Assembly (NCBI GenBank): GCA_036566745.1
Contig: DATCVR010000101.1
Location: forward strand, 1-7,858
From: DATCVR01 sp036566745
Lineage (GTDB): Bacteria > Actinomycetota > Actinomycetes > Jiangellales > Jiangellaceae
Length of the DNA stretch: 7,858 nucleotides
Reading direction: 5' to 3'
Shown here: one piece after another, positions 1 to 6,027 of the stretch
How the letters are laid out: every line of letters begins with the position of its first letter
Position numbering within the stretch: the first letter of the stretch is position 1
Made by a program: the position numbers and the translations under genes
Notes under the pieces: model-generated
The model's database searches: none
Told to the model about the DNA's origin: nothing
The model's input: the letters and a program-made list of their open reading frames with translations, nothing else

Positions 1-1
1 G

Positions 2-169
2 CGCGCCGCCGTCCCCGGCAAACCCGGCCAGGAGCCCACCCGCGCGATGATCACGCTGTCGACCTGCGCCACGCCTGAGGACCACGCCGCCGGCAACTAC
101 TGGTCCGATGAGTTCGACAATCCCGAGCATCGCATCGACAAGGTCGGCGTCCTCGTCGCCGTGCGATGA
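2..169 (+). CDS. Class E type sortase, C-terminal fragment (5' end outside window)
   Basis: The frame is open from the window edge and ends at TGA 167-169, giving 55 residues. It contains ITLSTC, which matches the TLxTC active-site strand of sortases; the catalytic Cys codon is at 65-67. The last strand reads HRIDKVGVLVAV and would supply the catalytic Arg. Sortases of this class are membrane-anchored transpeptidases that join LPxTG-like proteins to the cell wall or to each other. The stretch between Cys and the presumed Arg is about 22 residues, longer than the roughly 9-10 usual in sortases, and is rich in acidic and aromatic residues. The N-terminal membrane anchor and catalytic His lie outside the window. 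The gene is on the same strand as the operon that follows but is separated from it by 72 bases carrying a separate promoter, so it is probably a different unit. Confidence 0.78.
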   Translation, partial: RAAVPGKPGQEPTRAMITLSTCATPEDHAAGNYWSDEFDNPEHRIDKVGVLVAVR

Positions 170-197
170 CTTCTCGGTACGTGACGCCCGACACATC

Positions 198-227
198 TAG
201 AACTATTGATCTAGAACGTCTGCTCTA
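198..227 (+). promoter_or_regulatory. Two overlapping imperfect palindromes, probable TetR operator
   Basis: Two 16-base units share the same design: TAGAAC-TATT-GATCTA (198-213) and TAGAAC-GTCT-GCTCTA (212-227). Each has 6-base arms with one mismatch and a 4-base spacer. They overlap by two bases, so the units repeat every 14 bases. A 9-base direct repeat, ATCTAGAAC, occurs at 195-203 and 209-217. The AT-rich stretch stands out in a very GC-rich window and sits directly before a TetR gene, overlapping its proposed -35 box and spacer. This is the usual place for autorepression. The half-site TAGAAC also occurs in operators of KstR, a mycobacterial sterol regulator of the TetR family, but there the arms are 2 bases apart. 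Confidence 0.6.
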
Positions 228-235
228 TTTAGATT
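206..235 (+). promoter_or_regulatory. Predicted promoter of the tetR-led operon, leaderless start
   Basis: A candidate -35 box TTGATC (206-211) is followed after 18 bases by a candidate -10 box TAGATT (230-235). Each matches the sigma-70-type consensus at 4 of 6 positions. The -10 box ends 6 bases before the ATG at 242, so transcription would begin at or within a base of the start codon. There is no purine-rich ribosome binding site before that ATG, which fits a leaderless mRNA, a common arrangement in actinobacteria. The palindromic units at 198-227 cover the -35 box and spacer. Confidence 0.5.
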
Positions 236-241
236 GTTCGC

Positions 242-922
242 ATGCCTCGACAGCGACTCCACACGCTCGACGATCTTCTTGACGTCGCCGAACAGATCGT
301 GACCAGCGGTGACCCCTCCGGGCTGACGCTGCGATCCCTGGCCGCTGCGGCGGGTGCGTCCAACGGGTCGATCTATCACGCGTTCGGATCGAAGGACGTG
401 CTGCTCGCGCGGCTGTGGCTCCGGTCCACGTCCCGGCTGCACGAGCTCATGGTCCAGGCCATGACGGCGAGCACCGGATCGACCGACGCCGCTGGGGCGG
501 ATGCGGTCGTTGCGGTGGCGCTGGCTCCTGTCGAGTTCGTACGCCGGTTTCCGACGAGCGCCCGGCTGTTCTTCGCGCAGCGCCGTGATCAGCTCTTCTC
601 CGGTGACCTTCCTCCCGAGGTCGAAGCCGAGCTGGCTGCTGTGCAGGGGCGATTCGTCGAGCTGCTGGTCAAGCTGGCGCGTGGCGTGTTTGAGCGCGGT
701 GACCGCGCCGCAGTCGAAGCTATCGCAGTCTGCGTCGTTGACCTGCCCGGCGGGATCGTGCGCCGTTGCCTCCTCGAGGACCGCGAGACCGACGAGGCGA
801 CCGCCTCCCGCCTGGAGGCCGCCGTACGCGCGATCCTCACGCTTCCGCTGGAGCCACGTCCACCCAGGCCAGCGCCCACCTCACCATCCACCTCACCGTC
901 CGCACCGAGGAGCAACCCATGA
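242..922 (+). CDS. TetR family transcriptional regulator
   Basis: This 226-residue protein has the usual TetR layout. Residues 8-55 form the DNA-binding domain, with the helix-turn-helix around 28-50, and SNGSIYHAFGSK (40-51) is the typical recognition helix and following turn. Residues 56-200 form a helical ligand and dimerisation domain. The last 22 residues are rich in Pro, Ser and Thr, probably disordered, and include a TSPSTSPS repeat. The ATG at 242 is the only sensible start and lacks a ribosome binding site, which fits leaderless translation. The stop overlaps the start of the flavin oxidoreductase gene by four bases (ATGA, 919-922), so the regulator is the first cistron of the operon and probably controls it through the palindromes just upstream. 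The ligand is unknown; an operon substrate or its CoA ester is a reasonable guess. Confidence 0.93.
   Translation: MPRQRLHTLDDLLDVAEQIVTSGDPSGLTLRSLAAAAGASNGSIYHAFGSKDVLLARLWLRSTSRLHELMVQAMTASTGSTDAAGADAVVAVALAPVEFVRRFPTSARLFFAQRRDQLFSGDLPPEVEAELAAVQGRFVELLVKLARGVFERGDRAAVEAIAVCVVDLPGGIVRRCLLEDRETDEATASRLEAAVRAILTLPLEPRPPRPAPTSPSTSPSAPRSNP
876..897 (+). repeat. Short tandem repeat with 12-base period in the tetR tail
   Basis: The 10-mer CCACCTCACC occurs at 876-885 and 888-897, a 12-base period that keeps the reading frame. It encodes the doubled TSPS in the proline-rich C-terminal tail of the regulator and lies just before the GAGGAG ribosome binding site (906-911) of the next gene. It is likely a small slippage duplication in a non-structured tail. 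Confidence 0.6.
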
Positions 923-2199
923 CCCGCACCTCCACCGCCACGAGCCCGAACGGCTCGCCGACAAGCGGGAAGGACCGGTCGGTCCTAGCCCAGCCGCTGG
1001 AGCTGCCGAACGGCTTCGTGATCCCGAACCGGCTGGCCAAGGCTGCTCTCAGCGAAGGCCTGGGCCGGCGCGACTTCACCCCGGGCACGCGCATCAAGAA
1101 CCTCTACCGGCGCTGGGCCGAGAGCGGCGTCGGGCTCTCGATCACCGGCAACGTGATGGTCGACCGCAACGCGGTCGGCGAGCCGGGCAACGTCGTGGTC
1201 GAGGATCATCGCCACGCCGAAGACCTGGCCGAGTGGGCGCGGGTGGCGAAGTCCGGCGGCACGAAGGTGTGGGTCCAGATCAACCACCCGGGCCGTCAGA
1301 CGCCGCGTACGCTCACCCCTCATCCCGTGGCGCCGTCGGCGATCGCCGTGCCTGGCGCAGGTGGTCTCTTCGCCGAGCCTCGCGAGCTGCGCGGGCGCGA
1401 TATCGACGACCTGATCCGTCGCTTTGCGACCACGGCGGCGGTCGTGACCGAAGCAGGCTTCGACGGCGTACAGATCCATGGGGCGCACGGCTATCTGATC
1501 AGCCAGTTCCTCTCGCCGCTCTCCAACCAGCGCACCGACGCGTGGGGTGGATCCCCGGAGAAGCGGCGCCGCTTCGTGCTCGAGGTCTTCCGGGCGATCC
1601 GTGCCGAGGTCGGAGCAAGCACCCCGGTCGCGATCAAGCTCAACTCGGCCGACTTCCAGAAGGGCGGTTTTGGCGAGGAGGAGTCGCTGGAGGTGGTCCA
1701 CGCGCTCGCCGAGGAGGGCCTGGACCTGCTCGAGATCTCCGGCGGCACCTACACCTCGGCGGCCATGCTGGGCGTGGACCCGTCGCTGAAGGCGAGCACG
1801 CGGCGGCGGGAGGCGTACTTCCTCTCCTACGCCGAACGGGTCCGCGCCGACCTGCCCGAACTGCCGCTGATGCTCACCGGTGGGTTCCGCACGGCCGGCG
1901 GGATGGTCGACGCCGTCGAGTCCGGGGCAGTCGACCTGGTCGGCCTCGGCCGGCCGCTCACCGTGCAGCCGGACTTCCCGGCCGAGCTGCTGGCCGGCCG
2001 CGCCAACGAGAGCGTTGTCAACCCGCGGCGCAGCGGGATCCGGCTGCTCGACAGCCTCACCGAGCTGACCTACTACAGCGTCCAGATGTGGCGAATGGCC
2101 AAGGGCAAGGAGCCGGCACCCGACCGGCACGCCGCCCTCAACGTCACCCAGTACCTCCTCAACAACGGCCTCGAGAGCCTGCGCTCCCCGCGCGGCTGA
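919..2199 (+). CDS. Old Yellow Enzyme family NADH:flavin oxidoreductase
   Basis: This 426-residue protein is a single FMN-binding TIM barrel. Motifs in order: PNRLAKAAL (36-44, first strand, FMN contacts); QINHPGRQ (120-127); QIHGAHGYL (185-193), with substrate-binding His187 and His190 and the Tyr192 equivalent to the proton-donating Tyr of Old Yellow Enzyme; RTDAWGGS (205-212); EISGGTY (272-278); LTGGFRT (319-325); and VGLGRPL (341-347), which holds the FMN phosphate. There is no C-terminal FAD/NAD or iron-sulfur domain, so it is not a full 2,4-dienoyl-CoA reductase (FadH). Family members reduce the C=C bond of enones, enals or dienoyl compounds with NAD(P)H. The start at 919 has GAGGAG seven bases upstream and overlaps the tetR stop. 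Residues 1-25 are Ser/Thr-rich and probably disordered. The substrate cannot be told from sequence. Confidence 0.93.
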   Translation: MTRTSTATSPNGSPTSGKDRSVLAQPLELPNGFVIPNRLAKAALSEGLGRRDFTPGTRIKNLYRRWAESGVGLSITGNVMVDRNAVGEPGNVVVEDHRHAEDLAEWARVAKSGGTKVWVQINHPGRQTPRTLTPHPVAPSAIAVPGAGGLFAEPRELRGRDIDDLIRRFATTAAVVTEAGFDGVQIHGAHGYLISQFLSPLSNQRTDAWGGSPEKRRRFVLEVFRAIRAEVGASTPVAIKLNSADFQKGGFGEEESLEVVHALAEEGLDLLEISGGTYTSAAMLGVDPSLKASTRRREAYFLSYAERVRADLPELPLMLTGGFRTAGGMVDAVESGAVDLVGLGRPLTVQPDFPAELLAGRANESVVNPRRSGIRLLDSLTELTYYSVQMWRMAKGKEPAPDRHAALNVTQYLLNNGLESLRSPRG

Positions 2200-2214
2200 C
2201 CCGGAAGGAACGAC

Positions 2215-2250
2215 GTGACCATGACACCGACTCAGGATGGTGCCGTCTGA
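2215..2250 (+). CDS. Possible 11-codon minicistron coupling to the MpaB-like gene
   Basis: GTG at 2215 (or ATG at 2221 in the same frame) opens a frame encoding VTMTPTQDGAV and ending at TGA 2248-2250. GGAAGGAA (2203-2210) is the best Shine-Dalgarno sequence at this junction and is ideally spaced for the GTG, but too far (39 bases) to serve the next gene directly. The minicistron's stop overlaps the next gene's ATG as TGATG, the same junction type seen between the alpha/beta hydrolase and PF10118 genes. Ribosomes could therefore be delivered to the MpaB-like gene by coupling. Alternatively, the ATG at 2250 uses AGGATGG (2234-2240) and this frame is accidental. Confidence 0.35.
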   Translation: MTMTPTQDGAV

Positions 2251-3203
2251 TGACAACTCCTGTGACCCGTGCGGAGGGCTTTCCCCCGATCCGGCCCGCG
2301 AACCGTCCCGAGCTCCTCGCGGTGGGCTCGCCCGTCCGGCGGATCCTCGCGGAACCGCTGATCGCGCTCTACGGCCTGCCCGGATTCCTGCTGCCGCTCA
2401 TGCACCCGGCGACTGCTGCGGCGACACTGAAGCGCGACAAGGTCTTCGCCGACCCGGATGCCGACATCCTCGACTACGCCCGGCGCCTTCGCGACACCCT
2501 GGAGATGATCTCCGGCGTCGCCCACGCCGGCGACGAGGCCGACCATGTCTCGTACGCCATGCGCGAACTGCACCGACCGATGCGTGGTGAGGACGCTCGG
2601 GGCGCGCCCTACCATGCCTGGACCCGCGACGTCTGGACGTGGAACTGGGCCGCGATCACGGCCAGCTACCTGCGCGGCTACGAGGTGCTTCGCGGCTGGC
2701 CCACCCAGCAGTTCCGCGACGACGCTTATCTCGGGTTCATCGAGGTCGGTCGGCGCTTCGGTGTGCTCGGGATGCCGGCGACGTACGACGAGTTCCTGAC
2801 CATCTGGCCAGTTGAGCGTGATCGGGTGGCGGATCCCCGCAACGCGGGCGTACAGACCCTGGTGGGCCTGACTGATGCCAGTGGGCTGCCCGCGCCCTGG
2901 GCCCTGCGCCGGCTGCCGCTGTCCGTGTGGGCGCTGGTAAGCGCGCCGATCCGGCACTTCCTCAGGGTGGCGATCATGGCTGGGCTGAGGCCGGAGGAGC
3001 GCGACATGATCGGCTTTCCCGAGCGGCCGGTGGACCACGCCAGCCTCCGTGTTCACGTGACCTTCTGGCGACTGATCCTTCCGCGCGAGGTGTCCTACCG
3101 CATCGGGCTGGCTTGGATGTCCGCCCGCGCCCGCTGGTCGGAGCCGGTGTGGCGTACGCGCTTCTCGGCCGACGCACTCACCTCGAGGACGGAGTCCGCA
3201 TGA
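2250..3203 (+). CDS. MpaB/DUF2236 (PF09995) family oxygenase-like protein, variant motif
   Basis: This 317-residue protein is a recognisable member of the family that includes the latex clearing protein Lcp and fungal MpaB, haem-dependent enzymes of alkene cleavage. Family landmarks in order: LMHPATAAA (50-58), YARRLRDTLEMISG (76-89), MRELHRPMRG (104-113), PYHAWTRD (120-127), and the C-terminal helices RHFLRVAIMAGLRPEERDMI (235-254) leading to GFPERP. In most relatives the segment after the PYxA element reads W-V-H-A-T, and its His is thought to be the haem ligand. Here it reads W131-N-W133-A-A, so the His is replaced by Trp. The protein may have lost haem, use another ligand, or do something else. 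There is no signal peptide. The ATG at 2250 follows the minicistron stop; the gene's own stop overlaps the next start (ATGA, 3200-3203). Confidence 0.88.
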   Translation: MTTPVTRAEGFPPIRPANRPELLAVGSPVRRILAEPLIALYGLPGFLLPLMHPATAAATLKRDKVFADPDADILDYARRLRDTLEMISGVAHAGDEADHVSYAMRELHRPMRGEDARGAPYHAWTRDVWTWNWAAITASYLRGYEVLRGWPTQQFRDDAYLGFIEVGRRFGVLGMPATYDEFLTIWPVERDRVADPRNAGVQTLVGLTDASGLPAPWALRRLPLSVWALVSAPIRHFLRVAIMAGLRPEERDMIGFPERPVDHASLRVHVTFWRLILPREVSYRIGLAWMSARARWSEPVWRTRFSADALTSRTESA

Positions 3204-4108
3204 TCACAGTGACCACCAGCGACGGGCATGACCTCGCTGTCCACAGCGCCGGTGACATCTCGAAGCCGACCGTCGTCCTCGTCCACGGGTTTCCGGATGA
3301 CCACACCGCCTGGGACGGGATCGTCGAGCGTCTGGCCGCGGACCATCATGTCGTCACCTACGACACCCGAGGCGCCGGTGCATCCGGCAGGCCGGGCCGG
3401 ATCGCCGACTACCGTCTCGACCAGCTGGCCGCCGACCTGCAGGCGGTCATCGACCACGTCGACACCGGCAGAGGAGTCCACCTGGTCGGCCATGACTGGG
3501 GATCCGTGCAGGCGTGGCATCTGATCACCGACCCACGTGCCCGCCGCGTCCTCAGCTTCACCTCCGTCTCCGGCCCGTGCATCGACCACGTGCCGGGCTG
3601 GATCGCCCGCAAGGCGAAGGCGGGCAGGTACGTGGACATCGCCACAATGTGGAAGTCCCCGCTCTACATGGGTCTCTTCTCGATCCCGCTCCTGGCGCCG
3701 TTGCTGGCCCGTCTCGGACTCATCGATGCGACCCTCAAGCTCGCGATCAAGGCCCTCGAGCGGCCCGAGCAGGACGCCCGGCGGCCCGCCGGGCCGAGCG
3801 CCCGCCGCAACGCCGCCTCGATCCGCATCTACGGCGCCAACGTGTTCCCGCGCCTGCGCAACCCGCTCCGCGGCGGCACCGACGTACCGGTCCAGGTGCT
3901 GACACCGCGGCGAGACGTCTTCGTCCCGCCGGTGACCCAACGCGACCCGCGTCCGGACATCACGACGATCGAGATCCGCGAGATTCCAGGCGGGCACTGG
4001 GCCCCGACGTACAACCCCACGGTGGTGGGTGACCTGGTGGCGGGTTGGATCGCGCGCCACCAGCAGGAAGACGGCCTGCGAGAAATGAACTCCGAGGAGG
4101 TTCGGTGA
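3200..4108 (+). CDS. Alpha/beta hydrolase, EphD-like (epoxide hydrolase type, Asp nucleophile)
   Basis: This 302-residue protein has the alpha/beta hydrolase fold. HGFPDD (29-34) is the HGxP oxyanion-hole motif typical of epoxide hydrolases. GHDWGS (97-102) is the nucleophile elbow with Asp99, not Ser. Asp239 is the likely charge-relay acid and His266, in GGHWAP, the catalytic base. Tyr156 and Tyr211 are candidates for the epoxide-polarising cap tyrosines. The run FTSVSGPCIDH and the LFSIPLLAPLL segment resemble the N-terminal half of mycobacterial EphD, but EphD also has a C-terminal short-chain dehydrogenase domain that is absent here. The likely reaction is hydrolysis of an epoxide to a diol; haloalkane dehalogenation is the main alternative. 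The start ATG overlaps the previous stop and has GGACGGAG five bases upstream. The C-terminus ends at TGATG with the next gene. Confidence 0.88.
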   Translation: MITVTTSDGHDLAVHSAGDISKPTVVLVHGFPDDHTAWDGIVERLAADHHVVTYDTRGAGASGRPGRIADYRLDQLAADLQAVIDHVDTGRGVHLVGHDWGSVQAWHLITDPRARRVLSFTSVSGPCIDHVPGWIARKAKAGRYVDIATMWKSPLYMGLFSIPLLAPLLARLGLIDATLKLAIKALERPEQDARRPAGPSARRNAASIRIYGANVFPRLRNPLRGGTDVPVQVLTPRRDVFVPPVTQRDPRPDITTIEIREIPGGHWAPTYNPTVVGDLVAGWIARHQQEDGLREMNSEEVR

Positions 4109-4986
4109 TGGGTGGGAAGCACGTACGGGATGCACGGCAGGTCGCTCTGAATGCGCGCCACGTCGCGTGGGATTGGACCGGGTTACCGATGCACTTTCTG
4201 GGTGAGGACCCGGTGGCCACCCATATCGCCAACGGTATGAACCTGCTGCTGCCCGAGGGTGAGGTCTTCTTCGTCCAGACGTTCCAGGAGGCACTGCCGC
4301 TGATCAAGGACGATGCGCTGCGCGAGGACGTCGTCGGGTTCATCGGACAGGAGGCGATGCACTCCAGCTCGCACCAGTCCATCCTCGACCACCTCGCCGG
4401 GGAGGGACTTGAGGTCGGGCCGTTCACCGAGCAGATCCAGCGGTTCTTCCGTACGGTGCTGGGCCCTCGTGAGCTGGAAGGGCGTCGAGCGCGCTCGTGG
4501 CTCATCGAGCGCGTGGCCATGGTGGCCGCGATCGAGCACTTCACCTCGTGGCTCGGCGACTGGGGCCTCAACGCCGAGGGATGGGACCGGGCGCTCGAAC
4601 CGAAGGTCCTCGACCTGTTCCGATGGCACCTGGCCGAGGAGGTCGAGCACCGCCACGTCGCGTTCGATCTCTTCACCCACCTCGACGGGAGCTACCTGCG
4701 ACGGGTTCGCAGCTGGATCATCGCGTCGGTCGGTCTGGCGATCCTCTGGGCCAAGGGCACCGCCTACCTGATGTCGGTCGACCCCGAGCTGAGCGCGGGC
4801 CGGCGCAAGATCCGGCTGGTCGACCTAAGACGCGCCTACAAGCGGGGATACATCTTCACCCCCTGGCAGGTCATGAAGATGTGGTTCCAGTACTTCAGGC
4901 CGTCCTACCACCCGCGCGACTACGGCTCCACGAGCCAGGCCGTCGCCTATCTCGCTCAGTCCCCGGCAGCGCGAGCGGCCGGATGA
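4108..4986 (+). CDS. PF10118 family protein, probable AurF-like di-iron oxygenase
   Basis: This 292-residue protein belongs to the family named 'predicted metal-dependent hydrolase', but its metal residues look like a ferritin-like di-iron site. They are Glu52 (Glu61 also possible), Glu82-A-M-His85, Glu143 (in AIEHF), and His174-L-A-E-Glu178-V-E-His181. Glu52 to Glu82 is 30 residues, Glu82 to Glu143 is 61, and Glu143 to Glu178 is 35, as expected for metal ligands on four helices. The extra His four residues before the second ExxH matches the His/Glu/His set of AurF, which as I recall is His223/Glu227/His230. Residues 202-222 are hydrophobic and may touch or enter the membrane. A reductase gene overlaps its stop (ATGA), suggesting an electron donor. 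GAGGAGG (4094-4100) supports the ATG at 4108; an adjacent in-frame GTG at 4105 is possible. The reaction (hydroxylation, epoxidation, desaturation or N-oxidation) is unknown. Confidence 0.85.
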   Translation: MGGKHVRDARQVALNARHVAWDWTGLPMHFLGEDPVATHIANGMNLLLPEGEVFFVQTFQEALPLIKDDALREDVVGFIGQEAMHSSSHQSILDHLAGEGLEVGPFTEQIQRFFRTVLGPRELEGRRARSWLIERVAMVAAIEHFTSWLGDWGLNAEGWDRALEPKVLDLFRWHLAEEVEHRHVAFDLFTHLDGSYLRRVRSWIIASVGLAILWAKGTAYLMSVDPELSAGRRKIRLVDLRRAYKRGYIFTPWQVMKMWFQYFRPSYHPRDYGSTSQAVAYLAQSPAARAAG

Positions 4987-6008
4987 GCGACCGCGTCATG
5001 GCGATGCTGGAGCGGTGCGTCGCGGGGTACGCCGACGTCGCCTCACGATCGCACATCCGTGAGATCGCAGAGGTGGACCGCGACCTGCACCTGGAAGTGA
5101 CCTCCGCCGACCTCCTCGCCTCCGATGTCATGGGTGTGACGATCGCCGGGCCGGCCGGTGCGGAGCTGCCAGAGTGGCACCCAGGCGCCCACATCGATCT
5201 GGTGTTGCCGTCCGGGCGACAGCGCCAGTACTCGCTGTGCGGTGACCCTGCCGACCGTTCCTCGTACAGGATCGCCGTGCGTCGCCTGCACGAAGGTGGC
5301 GGTGGGTCGATCGAGGTCCACGAGCTGACCGAGGGCACCGCGGTGACCGTCCGCGGACCACGGAACGCATTTCCTTTCGCCTACCCGCACCTCGCGAAGC
5401 ACGACATCCGCGAGATCGCCTTCGTCGCGGGTGGCATCGGCATCACCGCACTGCTGCCGATGGTGCGAGCGGCCGCGGCCGCGGGTGTCCCGTGGAGCCT
5501 GACCTACGTCGGCCGGGACGAGGGGACCATGCCGTTCCTCATCGAGCTCCGCGCGATCGTCGGTGGCCACGTACGGGTGCTGCACGGGAGGCCGAGCCCC
5601 GAGGACGTCCTGACCGCGGTCGGACCTGGGACGTCGGTGTACTTCTGCGGACCGTCACCATTCCTCGACGCGATTCGCAAAGCGCTGGCTGACAAGCCGC
5701 ACGAGGGGTTCCACTTCGAGCGGTTCACCCCGCCGGAGACCGTCGATGGCCGGTCGTTCCGGATCCGTCTGGCGCGATCCGGACACGATATCGAGGTGCC
5801 CGCCGATCGTTCGGCGCTGGCCGCGATCCGTGACGTCCGACCCGACGTGCCGTACTCCTGCCAGCAGGGGTTCTGCGGAACCTGCCGCGTGGACGTCCTC
5901 CGTGGGAAGCCCGACCAGCGTGGAACGGCGAGCTTCCTGGATCGACCCGGCACCATGCTCGTCTGTGTCGACCGAAGCGACGACCCGCACCTGACCATCG
6001 ACCTGTGA
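4983..6008 (+). CDS. PDR/VanB-type FMN and 2Fe-2S oxidoreductase (oxygenase reductase)
   Basis: This 341-residue protein has the domain order of phthalate dioxygenase reductase. Residues 30-135 form a flavin-binding barrel with RQYSL (81-85). Residues 140-245 form the NAD(P)H domain, with AGGIGITALLPM (149-160) and YFCGPSPF (220-227). Residues 255-341 form a plant-type 2Fe-2S ferredoxin domain with Cys293, Cys298 and Cys301 (C-x4-C-x2-C) and Cys328. All four cysteines are present, so the cluster should be intact. Such proteins pass electrons from NAD(P)H through flavin and iron-sulfur to a non-haem iron oxygenase. No Rieske oxygenase is encoded in the window; the overlapping upstream PF10118 protein is the most likely partner. 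The start ATG at 4983 lies within the preceding stop (ATGA) and has only a weak ribosome binding site, so translation is probably coupled. It is the last gene of the operon. Confidence 0.93.
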   Translation: MSDRVMAMLERCVAGYADVASRSHIREIAEVDRDLHLEVTSADLLASDVMGVTIAGPAGAELPEWHPGAHIDLVLPSGRQRQYSLCGDPADRSSYRIAVRRLHEGGGGSIEVHELTEGTAVTVRGPRNAFPFAYPHLAKHDIREIAFVAGGIGITALLPMVRAAAAAGVPWSLTYVGRDEGTMPFLIELRAIVGGHVRVLHGRPSPEDVLTAVGPGTSVYFCGPSPFLDAIRKALADKPHEGFHFERFTPPETVDGRSFRIRLARSGHDIEVPADRSALAAIRDVRPDVPYSCQQGFCGTCRVDVLRGKPDQRGTASFLDRPGTMLVCVDRSDDPHLTIDL

Positions 6009-6027
6009 CTGTCCGTCCGGCTGGTGG

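Noticed and set aside
170..241. Possible insertion-sequence scar, because of AT-richness and two XbaI-like TCTAGA sites
   Set aside because: There are no terminal inverted repeats or target duplications. The AT-rich stretch is better explained as a promoter with regulator binding sites.
501..2249. Upstream extension of the MpaB-like frame by more than 580 codons
   Set aside because: The frame is open by chance through the tetR and flavin oxidoreductase genes and encodes Arg/Pro-rich low-complexity sequence. Family similarity begins only after the ATG at 2250.
985..2256. Long open frame on the - strand opposite the flavin oxidoreductase gene (over 400 codons)
   Set aside because: Its translation matches no recognisable fold and is rich in Arg, Gly and His, as expected for an antisense shadow in GC-rich DNA. 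The + strand frame has all the family motifs.
3095..4294. Open frame of about 400 codons on the - strand opposite the hydrolase gene
   Set aside because: No family motif is present, and it overlaps two clearly identified genes completely or in part.
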